Positions 1 to 6,590 of a stretch of DNA of 36,685 nucleotides are shown piece after piece. Within the stretch, counting starts at the first letter, position 1. Every line of letters begins with the position of its first letter. The notes beneath the pieces are model-generated. The model was given only the letters and a program-made list of their open reading frames with translations, searched no databases and was not told the origin of the DNA. This DNA is from an uncultured Ruminococcus sp. (GTDB taxonomy: Bacteria > Bacillota > Clostridia > Oscillospirales > CAG-272): positions 1-36,685 of the forward strand of contig CACYWW010000016.1 in the NCBI GenBank assembly GCA_902778145.1, written 5' to 3'. A program made the position numbers and the translations under genes.

Positions 1-5
1 CCGAA

Positions 6-84
6 GATTTCACCGAGGCGCCCCACAGGGTCCCCGAAACGAGCTTGCCGAGTTTTGGGGAAAGGGGCAATGCCTCGATTTCAC
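6..84. repeat. Imperfect hairpin flanked by 8-bp direct repeats
   Basis: CGAGGC (14-19) pairs with GCCTCG (72-77), GCCCC (20-24) with GGGGC (64-68), and TCCCCGAAAC (31-40) with GTTTTGGGGA (52-61). The whole segment therefore folds as one interrupted hairpin. GATTTCAC occurs on both sides, at 6-13 and 77-84. This could be a very small mobile-element remnant with a target duplication, or a structured RNA end. It has not been identified. Confidence 0.45.
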
Positions 85-171
85 TTATCATACGATTTTC
101 CGTTTGAATATGGGCTGTTCGGCTGCGGTAAAAATGTGTTCTAGTCAAGTCCGTTATTGATATTCGCACCA

Positions 172-205
172 GAAAAAGTCCGACGCGCAAGCGCCGGACT
201 TTTTC
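172..205. terminator. Bidirectional intrinsic terminator with GCAA loop
   Basis: GAAAAAGTCCG (172-182) and CGGACTTTTTC (195-205) form a perfect 11-bp stem. CGC/GCG pairs inside it close on a GCAA tetraloop (187-190). A and T tracts at the two ends allow termination on either strand. It probably ends a gene lying left of the window, or backs up the cysK terminator. Confidence 0.75.
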
Positions 206-209
206 AACT

Positions 210-311
210 AAATCCGTCCTTACGGACGGGTTAAATCCACCTTCGGTGGATGAAATCGTTTCGTGATGAAATCCGACTTCGCCGGGTTAAGAGGACGGAT
301 TTGATTTCATC
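210..311. repeat. Tandem array of small hairpins
   Basis: Consecutive inverted repeats have different stems: AATCCGTCC/GGACGGGTT (211-232), ATCCACC/GGTGGAT (235-251), a weak one at 255-267, and AATCCGAC/GCCGGGTT with one mismatch (270-288). GATGAAATC recurs at 249 and 265 and is inverted at 303-311. The first arm (210-219) can also pair with GGACGGATTT (293-302). The function is unknown; it resembles the arrays near 30800 and 36601 in design. Confidence 0.55.
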
Positions 312-398
312 GTGTGCGAAGTGCTCGGAAGGATCACGGGAGACCGGTGACAACACCGTCGGACATTCCGCCATGACTTTTTCTGTATTTCATAAAAC

Positions 399-422
399 GA
401 CGCGGACAAAAACGTCCGCGTC
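399..422 (-). terminator. Terminator of the iscS-iscU-metY-cysK transcript
   Basis: GACGCGGAC (399-407) and GTCCGCGTC (414-422) form a 9-bp GC-rich stem. On the minus strand it is followed by GTTTTATG. It lies just after the cysK stop codon. Confidence 0.75.
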
Positions 423-428
423 TGTTTT

Positions 429-1361
429 TCACTCAGTGAAAAGCGGTGTTGAATAGTATCTGTCTCCGCTGTCCGGCAAAAGCGCAACAATGAGCTTTCC
501 CTCGTATTCCGGGAGCTTCGCGAGCGCGATCGCCGCGTGAAGCGCGGCGCCGGAAGAGATGCCGACGGAAATACCCTCCTTTACGGCGAGCAGCTTCGCC
601 GCGGCGAACGCCTCCTCGTTCTTTACGCGGAACACGGTGTCATACACCTTCGTGTTCAGCACGTCCGGAACGAATCCGGCGCCGATGCCCTGTATCTTAT
701 GAGCGCCGGATACGCCTTCTGACAGTACGGGCGACGAATCCGGCTCTACCGCGACCACCTTTACTCCGGGATCCCTGCTCTTCAGATATTCGCCGACGCC
801 TGTGACCGTGCCGCCCGTGCCCACGCCGGCGACGAACACGGCGGCCTCTCCGTCCGTATCCTCCCAGATCTCAGGACCTGTCGTAGTGCGGTGTATCGCC
901 GGGTTGGCGGGATTCACGAACTGTCCCGGGATGAAGCTGTCCGGGATCTGTTCCGCAAGCTCTTCAGCCTTTGCGATAGCGCCCTTCATTCCCTTTGCGC
1001 CTTCCGTGAGTACGAGCTCGGCGCCATAGGCCTTCAGGATGTTGCGGCGTTCCACGCTCATCGTCTCCGGCATGGTCAGTATTATCCTGTAGCCCTTAGC
1101 CGCGGCTATCGCCGCAAGTCCGATTCCGGTGTTGCCGGACGTCGGCTCGATTATAACTGAGCCTTTTTTCAGAAGTCCCTTCGCCTCAGCGTCCTCTATC
1201 ATCGCCTTGGCGATCCTGTCCTTGACGGAGCCGGCGGGATTGAAATATTCGAGCTTGACGGCGATCCTCGCCTTCAGACCGAGCAGTTTTTCAATATTCG
1301 CGATCTCAACGAGCGGCGTTTTGCCTATGAGATCGAGCGTGCTTTTATATATTTTCGACAT
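429..1361 (-). CDS. cysK: Cysteine synthase (O-acetylserine sulfhydrylase)
   Basis: This PLP enzyme makes L-cysteine from O-acetylserine and sulfide in the cytoplasm. The 310-residue protein has the normal family length. It carries the PLP lysine in NPAGSVKDR (K47), the substrate loop TSGNTG (74-79) and the glycine-rich phosphate site GVGTGGT. The start at 1361 is preferred because AGGAG sits 8 nt upstream; an ATG two codons earlier lies only about 2 nt from that AGGAG, and longer starts would run through the ribosome site. It is the last gene of the iscS-iscU-metY-cysK series, 13 nt after metY, so cysteine synthesis is co-transcribed with a cysteine-consuming Fe-S system. The divergent Rrf2 protein is the likely regulator. 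The family assignment is secure. Confidence 0.96.
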   Translation of the reverse strand: MSKIYKSTLDLIGKTPLVEIANIEKLLGLKARIAVKLEYFNPAGSVKDRIAKAMIEDAEAKGLLKKGSVIIEPTSGNTGIGLAAIAAAKGYRIILTMPETMSVERRNILKAYGAELVLTEGAKGMKGAIAKAEELAEQIPDSFIPGQFVNPANPAIHRTTTGPEIWEDTDGEAAVFVAGVGTGGTVTGVGEYLKSRDPGVKVVAVEPDSSPVLSEGVSGAHKIQGIGAGFVPDVLNTKVYDTVFRVKNEEAFAAAKLLAVKEGISVGISSGAALHAAIALAKLPEYEGKLIVALLPDSGDRYYSTPLFTE

Positions 1362-1374
1362 TTTCATTTCTCCT

Positions 1375-2655
1375 TTACCTGAGCGTTTTGAATCCGTTTT
1401 CAAGATCTTCGATCAGATCGTCTATATGCTCCGTGCCTATCGACAGGCGTATCGTATTTTCATGTATCCCCTGCTCATCAAGCTCTTCCGGTGTGAGCTG
1501 TGAATGAGTGGTCGTAGCCGGGTGGATCACCAGCGACTTGACGTCTGCCACGTTTGCGAGAAGAGAGAAGATCTTCAGCGCGTCTATGAATTTCCACGCC
1601 TCTTCCCTGCCGCCTTTTATATCAAATGTGAATATGGAGGCGCCGCCGTTCGGGAAATACTTTAAGTACAGATCATGCTGCGGATGATCCTCAAGCGACG
1701 GGTGGTTTACCTTTTCGACGAGAGGATGACGCCTCAGATATTCCACGATCTTCTTCGTATTCTCCGCGTGGCGCTCGAGCCTGAGTGAGAGCGTTTCCGT
1801 TCCCTGAAGCAGAAGGAACGCGTTGAACGGCGAGATCGCGGCGCCGGTGTCTCTCAGAAGTATCGCCCTGATGTACGTGACGAACGCGGCTCTTCCGGCG
1901 GCCTCCGTGAACGCGACGCCGTGATAGCTCGGGTTCGGCGCGGCGATGCCCGGGTATTTCAGCGGATCCCACGTGAAATTGCCGGAATCCACTATAACGC
2001 CGCCGAGCGTCGTGCCGTGACCGCCTATGAATTTCGTCGCCGAGTGGACGACGATATCCGCGCCGTGTTCGATCGGGCGGATCAGATACGGCGTGCCGAA
2101 CGTGTTATCGGTCACGAGCGGTATCCCGTGCGCGTGCGCGATCGCCGCGAGCGCGTCGAGATCAGGTATGTCGCTGTTCGGGTTTCCGAGAGTTTCCGTA
2201 AATATCGCTCTCGTGTCCGGCCCTGTTGCCGCCTCGACCGCGCTGAGATCGTGTATGTCGACGAACGTCGTCTTTACACCGAACTGCGCCAGAGTATGCG
2301 CGAGAAGATTGTAGCTTCCGCCGTAAATGGTCTTCTGTGCGACTATATGTCCGCCGTTCGGCGCCAGCGCCTCGATCGTATACGCGATGGCGGCGGCGCC
2401 GGACGCGACGGCAAGCGCCGCGACACCGCCCTCAAGCGCTGCTATCCTGCGCTCGAACACGTCCTGTGTAGAGTTTGTGAGCCTGCCGTATATATTTCCG
2501 GGATCGGTCAGTCCGAATCTCGCCGCGGCGTGCTCGCTGTTATGAAAAACGTAGCTTGTCGTCTGATATATCGGAACGGCTCTCGAATCCGTTGCCGGAT
2601 CCGCCTGCTCCTGACCGACGTGCAGCTGCAGGGTCTCAAATCTGTATCCGCTCAT
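1375..2655 (-). CDS. metY: O-acetylhomoserine sulfhydrylase
   Basis: This Cys/Met-metabolism PLP enzyme forms homocysteine from O-acetylhomoserine and sulfide, feeding methionine synthesis. The 426-residue product begins MSGYRFETLQLH, a typical MetY start. It has the PLP-lysine motif SATKFIGGHGT (K208) and the long C-terminal domain that separates MetY from shorter cystathionine gamma-synthases. AAGGAT lies upstream of the ATG at 2655, inside the end of iscU; the iscU stop and this ATG are 1 nt apart, so the two are probably translationally coupled. A longer in-frame extension into iscU is rejected. A role in thiol recycling, or use of O-phosphohomoserine or O-succinylhomoserine instead, cannot be excluded from sequence. 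Confidence 0.94.
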   Translation of the reverse strand: MSGYRFETLQLHVGQEQADPATDSRAVPIYQTTSYVFHNSEHAAARFGLTDPGNIYGRLTNSTQDVFERRIAALEGGVAALAVASGAAAIAYTIEALAPNGGHIVAQKTIYGGSYNLLAHTLAQFGVKTTFVDIHDLSAVEAATGPDTRAIFTETLGNPNSDIPDLDALAAIAHAHGIPLVTDNTFGTPYLIRPIEHGADIVVHSATKFIGGHGTTLGGVIVDSGNFTWDPLKYPGIAAPNPSYHGVAFTEAAGRAAFVTYIRAILLRDTGAAISPFNAFLLLQGTETLSLRLERHAENTKKIVEYLRRHPLVEKVNHPSLEDHPQHDLYLKYFPNGGASIFTFDIKGGREEAWKFIDALKIFSLLANVADVKSLVIHPATTTHSQLTPEELDEQGIHENTIRLSIGTEHIDDLIEDLENGFKTLR

Positions 2656-2656
2656 T

Positions 2657-3049
2657 TCAATTATCCTTTCTTTTTTCCGGGTGTTTTTTGTAGTAATCGT
2701 CGATCGCCGACCTGATCGCCTCCTCGGCCAAGACCGAACAGTGCATTTTATAGTCCGGCAAGCCGTCAAGCGCCTCCGCGACGGCTTTGTTCGTGAGGTT
2801 CATCGCGTCTTCAAGCGGCTTTCCCTTGATCATTTCAGTCGCCATGGAGCTTGAAGCGATGGCGGAGCCGCAGCCGAACGTCTCGAATTTCACGTCGCTC
2901 ACCGTGTCGTTTTCTATTTTCAGATACATCTTCATTATATCTCCGCATTTAGCGTTGCCGACCTCGCCGACGCCGTCCGCGTCCTCTATCACGCCGACGT
3001 TGCGCGGATTGCGGAAATGATCCATCACCTTTTCACTGTATAATGCCAT
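2657..3049 (-). CDS. iscU: Fe-S cluster assembly scaffold IscU/NifU-like
   Basis: This scaffold receives sulfur from cysteine desulfurase and iron to build Fe-S clusters. The 130-residue protein has the three cluster-ligand cysteines C35, C60 and C104, and the conserved Asp D37 in KCGD. The HscA-binding LPPVK motif of proteobacterial IscU is replaced by LPDYK before C104. This fits Clostridia that use IscU without the HscAB chaperones. The gene follows iscS directly and abuts metY. The charged tail (KKHPEKRKDN) is ordinary. The assignment is firm; the name nifU would be equally acceptable. Confidence 0.95.
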   Translation of the reverse strand: MALYSEKVMDHFRNPRNVGVIEDADGVGEVGNAKCGDIMKMYLKIENDTVSDVKFETFGCGSAIASSSMATEMIKGKPLEDAMNLTNKAVAEALDGLPDYKMHCSVLAEEAIRSAIDDYYKKHPEKRKDN

Positions 3050-3062
3050 TTTTTATCCCTCC

Positions 3063-4250
3063 TCAGAGTATGAATCCGGTCTTGCCGGAGCAAAGATCAC
3101 GCCATACGGGCGAAAATCCGCGCAGATATGAAACGACCTCCGCGGTCTCTTTTATTATAGTGTCCGCCTGCTCCTCGTCCGCGTCGCGCCCGAGCGTTAT
3201 GCGGAGGGATCCGTGCGCCACGTCGTGCACCCTGCCTATCGCCAGAAGCACATGGCTCGGATCGAGCGAGCCTGACGTGCACGCGGAGCCGGAGGACGCG
3301 CTTATGCCGCGGTCGTCGAGCAAAAGCAGAAGCGACTCACCCTCTATCCCTTCAAAGCAGAAGCTGACGTTCGACGGGAGTCTCTTAACCGGATCGCCGT
3401 TCAGGGCGGAATGCGGGATCATGGAAAAGCCCTTGATTATCCTGTCTCTCAGCCGGGTCAGTCTTCCGGCGACCTCGTCCATATCGGACACCGCCTCCTC
3501 CAGCGCAGCCGCGGCCGCGACTATGCCCGCCACGTTTTCGGTTCCGGCTCTGAGTCCCCGCTCCTGTGCTCCGCCCTCTATGAACGGAAGGACGCGCACG
3601 CCTTTTCTCACGTAAAGGAACCCCGTTCCCTTCGGCCCGCCGAATTTGTGTGCCGACGCCGAAAGCATATCGATATTGTCTTCAATGACGTTCACCGGAA
3701 CGTGCCCGACAGCCTGTACGGCGTCCGTATGGAACGGTATGCCGCGTTCCCTGCAGATCCCGCCTATATCTCTTACCGGCTGAAGCGTCCCGATCTCGTT
3801 GTTCGCGTACATCACAGTAACGAGACATGTGTCGTCGCGAAGCGCCGCCTCAAGCTCGTCCGTACGAACGATACCGTTCTCGTGCACAGGCAGGTAGGTC
3901 ACGGAAAAGCCCTTTTTTTCGAGCTTTTTCAGTGTGTGGAGCACCGCGTGATGCTCTATCGTGTCTGATACTATATGTGTTTTTCCTTTTCTTTTCCCGT
4001 TTTCCGCGGCGGAAACTATCGCCTGATTGTCGGATTCCGAGCCGCCGGAAGTGAATATTATCTCCCTGGGCGCGGCGCCTATACATCGGGCGATCCTCGC
4101 TCTCGCGTCCTCGAGCGCTTCTTTCGCCCTCTGGCCTTCACTGCTCAGGCTCGACGGGTTGCCGAAGGTGCCGGTCAGATACGGAAGCATCGCCTCCACG
4201 GCTTTTTCAGTCATTTTCGTCGTTGCGGCGTTGTCTGCGTATATTCTCAT
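3063..4250 (-). CDS. iscS: Cysteine desulfurase (IscS/NifS family)
   Basis: This PLP enzyme converts cysteine to alanine and passes the persulfide sulfur to IscU, and possibly to tRNA thiolation enzymes. The 395-residue protein starts MRIYADNAATTK. It carries the PLP lysine in SAHKFGGPKG (K202) and the catalytic cysteine in SSGSACTSG (C325) on the mobile loop. The start at 4250 has AGAGGA upstream. It is the first gene of the minus-strand sulfur operon, behind a TTGACA-17-TATAAT promoter at 4283-4311. The divergent rrf2 gene shares the control region, the classic Clostridial rrf2-iscS-iscU layout. No iscA, hscA or fdx is present. Confidence 0.96.
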   Translation of the reverse strand: MRIYADNAATTKMTEKAVEAMLPYLTGTFGNPSSLSSEGQRAKEALEDARARIARCIGAAPREIIFTSGGSESDNQAIVSAAENGKRKGKTHIVSDTIEHHAVLHTLKKLEKKGFSVTYLPVHENGIVRTDELEAALRDDTCLVTVMYANNEIGTLQPVRDIGGICRERGIPFHTDAVQAVGHVPVNVIEDNIDMLSASAHKFGGPKGTGFLYVRKGVRVLPFIEGGAQERGLRAGTENVAGIVAAAAALEEAVSDMDEVAGRLTRLRDRIIKGFSMIPHSALNGDPVKRLPSNVSFCFEGIEGESLLLLLDDRGISASSGSACTSGSLDPSHVLLAIGRVHDVAHGSLRITLGRDADEEQADTIIKETAEVVSYLRGFSPVWRDLCSGKTGFIL

Positions 4251-4282
4251 ATATTTTTGTCCTCTCTTTATCCGTTGGCGCT

Positions 4283-4311
4283 ATTATACTCCTATTTGCC
4301 TACTATGTCAA
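4283..4311 (-). promoter_or_regulatory. iscS operon promoter, perfect sigma-A consensus
   Basis: On the minus strand TTGACA (4306-4311) and TATAAT (4283-4288) are separated by exactly 17 nt, about 33 nt upstream of the iscS start. Such a perfect promoter needs strong repression. The inverted repeat at 4292-4322 brackets its -35 box. Confidence 0.85.
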
Positions 4312-4322
4312 TAGGTAAATAG
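4292..4322. promoter_or_regulatory. Putative Rrf2 operator (inverted repeat)
   Basis: CTATTTGCCTA (4292-4302) and TAGGTAAATAG (4312-4322) are inverted copies with one mismatch and a 9-nt gap. They flank the iscS -35 box. A related sequence, TTTACCTATTTACC, occurs again at 4362-4375 inside the rrf2 promoter. Binding by the adjacent Rrf2 protein is inferred from position. Confidence 0.65.
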
Positions 4323-4357
4323 AGATTTTGTTTTTACACTCTGTAAACTTTTTGTGC

Positions 4358-4387
4358 TTGATTTACCTATTTACCCTGCGGTATAAT
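4358..4387 (+). promoter_or_regulatory. rrf2 promoter with embedded operator half-sites
   Basis: TTGATT (4358-4363) and TATAAT (4382-4387) lie 18 nt apart, about 27 nt before the rrf2 start. The spacer contains two TTTACC copies (4362 and 4370), matching the iscS-side repeat. This suggests autoregulation. Confidence 0.7.
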
Positions 4388-4414
4388 ATGCGAAAAAAAG
4401 AAAAGGAGCACGGT

Positions 4415-4813
4415 ATGGTCATCTCTACGAAGGGAAGATATGCGCTGAGGGTCATGCTCGATCTCGCGGAGCACGCGGGCGAAGGACCCATACCGCTGAA
4501 GGATATAGCGGAAAGGCAGGAAATATCGAAAAAATATCTTGAAATAATAGTGAAGGACCTTGTAAAAGCCGGACTTATCAGCGGGTCGAGCGGAAAAGGC
4601 GGCGGATATATACTGGACCGCCAGCCCTGCGATTACAGCATTGGCGAGATACTCGAATCATCCGAGGGCGAGATGGCGGCGGTCGCCTGCCTTTCATCAG
4701 ACGCCGACGCCTGTCCGAGAGCCTCCGTGTGCAAAACTCTGCCGCTCTGGGTCGAATTCGACCGCGTAGTACACGATTTCTTCTATTCCAAAAAACTGAC
4801 GGATCTTTTATGA
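4415..4813 (+). CDS. Rrf2-family regulator (IscR/CymR type)
   Basis: This 132-residue winged-helix repressor starts MVISTKGRYALRVMLDLAEH, a standard Rrf2 opening. AAGGAG lies 6 nt before the ATG at 4415, so an upstream hydrophobic extension is rejected. The helix-turn-helix covers about residues 25-60 and includes ISKKYLE and GSSGKGGGY. Three cysteines follow in CX7CX5C spacing (ACLSSDADAC then PRASVC), the position of the Fe-S ligands in IscR; Bacillus CymR lacks them. It is transcribed away from iscS-iscU-metY-cysK and probably represses that operon according to Fe-S or cysteine status. Whether it is functionally IscR or CymR cannot be settled from sequence, so no symbol is given. Confidence 0.9.
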   Translation: MVISTKGRYALRVMLDLAEHAGEGPIPLKDIAERQEISKKYLEIIVKDLVKAGLISGSSGKGGGYILDRQPCDYSIGEILESSEGEMAAVACLSSDADACPRASVCKTLPLWVEFDRVVHDFFYSKKLTDLL

Positions 4814-4845
4814 TCAAAAAACAGGCCGACGCCTGTTTTTTTGAT
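4814..4845. terminator. Bidirectional terminator between convergent genes
   Basis: TCAAAAAACAGGC and GCCTGTTTTTTGA form a long stem with loop CGAC (4827-4830). T tracts lie on both strands. It separates the ends of rrf2 (+) and the TGS-kinase gene (-). Confidence 0.85.
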
Positions 4846-6528
4846 TTATCCGACCGGGAAAACGCTTCCGCCGATGAATTCACGGATGAGACTGTTTCTC
4901 GGCACGTCCTCGCACGAGAGACCGAGGAAATATTCAAGGAATTTCAGCAGCCGCTTCGCCTCCGGCCATTCGGGGCTGTCCTGCGGTATCGCGAAAAGCA
5001 GAGGCTCCGCAAACGTCTTCAGTACGGCGAGCTCATAAAGCGACGCGGAGTTGAACATAACGTCGGCGCCCTCCTGGAACGGGAATATGTGCTTCTGTTC
5101 GCCGTGGCGGACGGACTGCCAGCGGGAGATCGTTTCCTTCGCGGAGAAGCCGCGCGTCCTCGCGTCTCGCACCATGCGCCTGATCTCGCGGTTGTCGGTC
5201 GTCGGGATGCGGTTGTGCTCGTCTATGTTTAGCGCCGTGACCGCGCTTATATAGATCTTGAATTTATCGTCCTTTGAGATCGCGTACGAGAGCTTGTCGT
5301 TGAGTCCGTGGATGCCCTCGATGACAAGCACGTCGTCGTCTCTTATCGAAAGCGACGAGCCGTTATACTCGGGGACGCCCTTTTTGAAGTTGAATGTTGG
5401 CAGCTCTACGCGTTTTCCGTCGAGCAGCGCCGTCATCTGTTCGTTGAACAGCTCGATATCAAGAGCTTCAAGGCATTCGAAATCGTATTCCCCGTTTTCG
5501 TCCCTCGGGGTCTTTTCTCTTTCTACATAATAGTTGTCGCACGCTATAGGATGCGCCTTGAGTCCGACGTTATTCAGCTGCACGGAGAGCCTGTGCGAGA
5601 AAGACGTCTTGCCCGACGACGACGGACCGGCTATCATCACGATCCGGCGCTTCTCTTCTTTTATCCTCGCGGCTATCTCGCCGATTATATGCTCCTGATA
5701 AGCCTCAGACGCGAGGATTATATCGCGTCCTCTGCCATCCGCTATCGCCTCGTTCAGCGCCGAGACCGTAGGCACGCCGATGTTTCCGCCCCATTCGTTC
5801 GTGCGGTGCATCGTATCGAATAGCTTTGCGGGGATATACACGCTGCCGGGAGTCTGCGGCGTCGTATGATGAGGAAGGATCATGGCGATCCCGTCGCAGT
5901 ACAGTCTCAGATCGAATATGTCGACGCACCCGGCGGACGGCGGCATATAGCCGTAATAGTAATCAAAATAGTTTCCGAAGCGGTATATGTTCGTCGTGGA
6001 GCTGCGGCGGTATCTGAACAGCTGCTCCTTGTCCCTCATGCCGAGACGGCGGAACAGCTCGATCGCGTCCTCCGTCGGTATCTTCATCTTGATGAATTTT
6101 TCGTCCGCGTCGCGGTATCGTCTCATCGTCGACAGGACCTCTGAAAGCTTTTCCTCCGTGACCTCGCCGTCTCTCAGCTCGTATTCGAAATACAGACTGT
6201 CGCCCACGGCGTATTCAAGCTTGAGCTTTTTTATCTTTTTGCCGAAGACGTGCGTCATCGCGCGCAAAAACATCATCGTCGCTCCGCGCTCATAAGTCTT
6301 GTGACCGTCCCGGTCATACGTTGTGATGAAAGACAGTTCTTCCTTCGTTTCCATCGGCTGACCGAGCCCGTTCTTACCGGGCACTGTCTTTGACAGCTCA
6401 ACGAGCTTGTTGCCGGCTTTTGCAAGGATTATCGGCGCGTCGTACTCGTTTTGAAACTGTCTCGCGAGAGACAGATACGTCGTACCCTCCTGCGCCTCGA
6501 ATTCCACGCCTTTGTGTATATAGATCAT
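4846..6528 (-). CDS. TGS-domain uridine-kinase-like nucleoside kinase
   Basis: This 560-residue protein has an N-terminal TGS/ThrRS-like region: residues 1-60 are TGS-like, followed by an SAD-like part. A uridine kinase/phosphoribulokinase P-loop domain follows, with Walker A GPSSSGKTSFS and the motifs ACDNYYV and VIEGIHGLN. Family members are annotated as nucleoside kinases; the substrate is unproven and the ThrRS-like half may bind RNA or a nucleotide. The start at 6528 is chosen because the TGS fold begins there (MIYIHKGVEFEAQEG). Its best purine tract, AAGGAA, is about 15 nt away. An in-frame ATG at 6588, only 2 nt after the upstream stop, is a real alternative that would add 20 residues. 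It is probably co-transcribed with the AAA+ gene. Confidence 0.85.
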   Translation of the reverse strand: MIYIHKGVEFEAQEGTTYLSLARQFQNEYDAPIILAKAGNKLVELSKTVPGKNGLGQPMETKEELSFITTYDRDGHKTYERGATMMFLRAMTHVFGKKIKKLKLEYAVGDSLYFEYELRDGEVTEEKLSEVLSTMRRYRDADEKFIKMKIPTEDAIELFRRLGMRDKEQLFRYRRSSTTNIYRFGNYFDYYYGYMPPSAGCVDIFDLRLYCDGIAMILPHHTTPQTPGSVYIPAKLFDTMHRTNEWGGNIGVPTVSALNEAIADGRGRDIILASEAYQEHIIGEIAARIKEEKRRIVMIAGPSSSGKTSFSHRLSVQLNNVGLKAHPIACDNYYVEREKTPRDENGEYDFECLEALDIELFNEQMTALLDGKRVELPTFNFKKGVPEYNGSSLSIRDDDVLVIEGIHGLNDKLSYAISKDDKFKIYISAVTALNIDEHNRIPTTDNREIRRMVRDARTRGFSAKETISRWQSVRHGEQKHIFPFQEGADVMFNSASLYELAVLKTFAEPLLFAIPQDSPEWPEAKRLLKFLEYFLGLSCEDVPRNSLIREFIGGSVFPVG

Positions 6529-6590
6529 ATTTTGTCTTTGTCCGTTCCTTTCCCGGTATCGCGCGGTCTCGCGCGTGTCTGAGTCCATTA

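Larger units (their letters stand above)
1..428. other. Non-coding structured region downstream of cysK
   Basis: No convincing gene is visible here. The only open frames are short, lack ribosome binding sites and cross hairpins. The stretch holds, in order, an imperfect hairpin at 14-77 between two GATTTCAC copies, a perfect terminator-like hairpin at 172-205, a tandem set of small hairpins at 210-311, and the cysK terminator at 399-422. Confidence 0.6.

Noticed and set aside
250-456. Short plus-strand frame of 68 codons downstream of cysK
   Set aside because: It crosses hairpins and the cysK terminator, has no ribosome site and no family resemblance.
1921-2715. A 264-codon open frame antisense to metY
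   Set aside because: Arg-rich shadow of a clear PLP enzyme gene.
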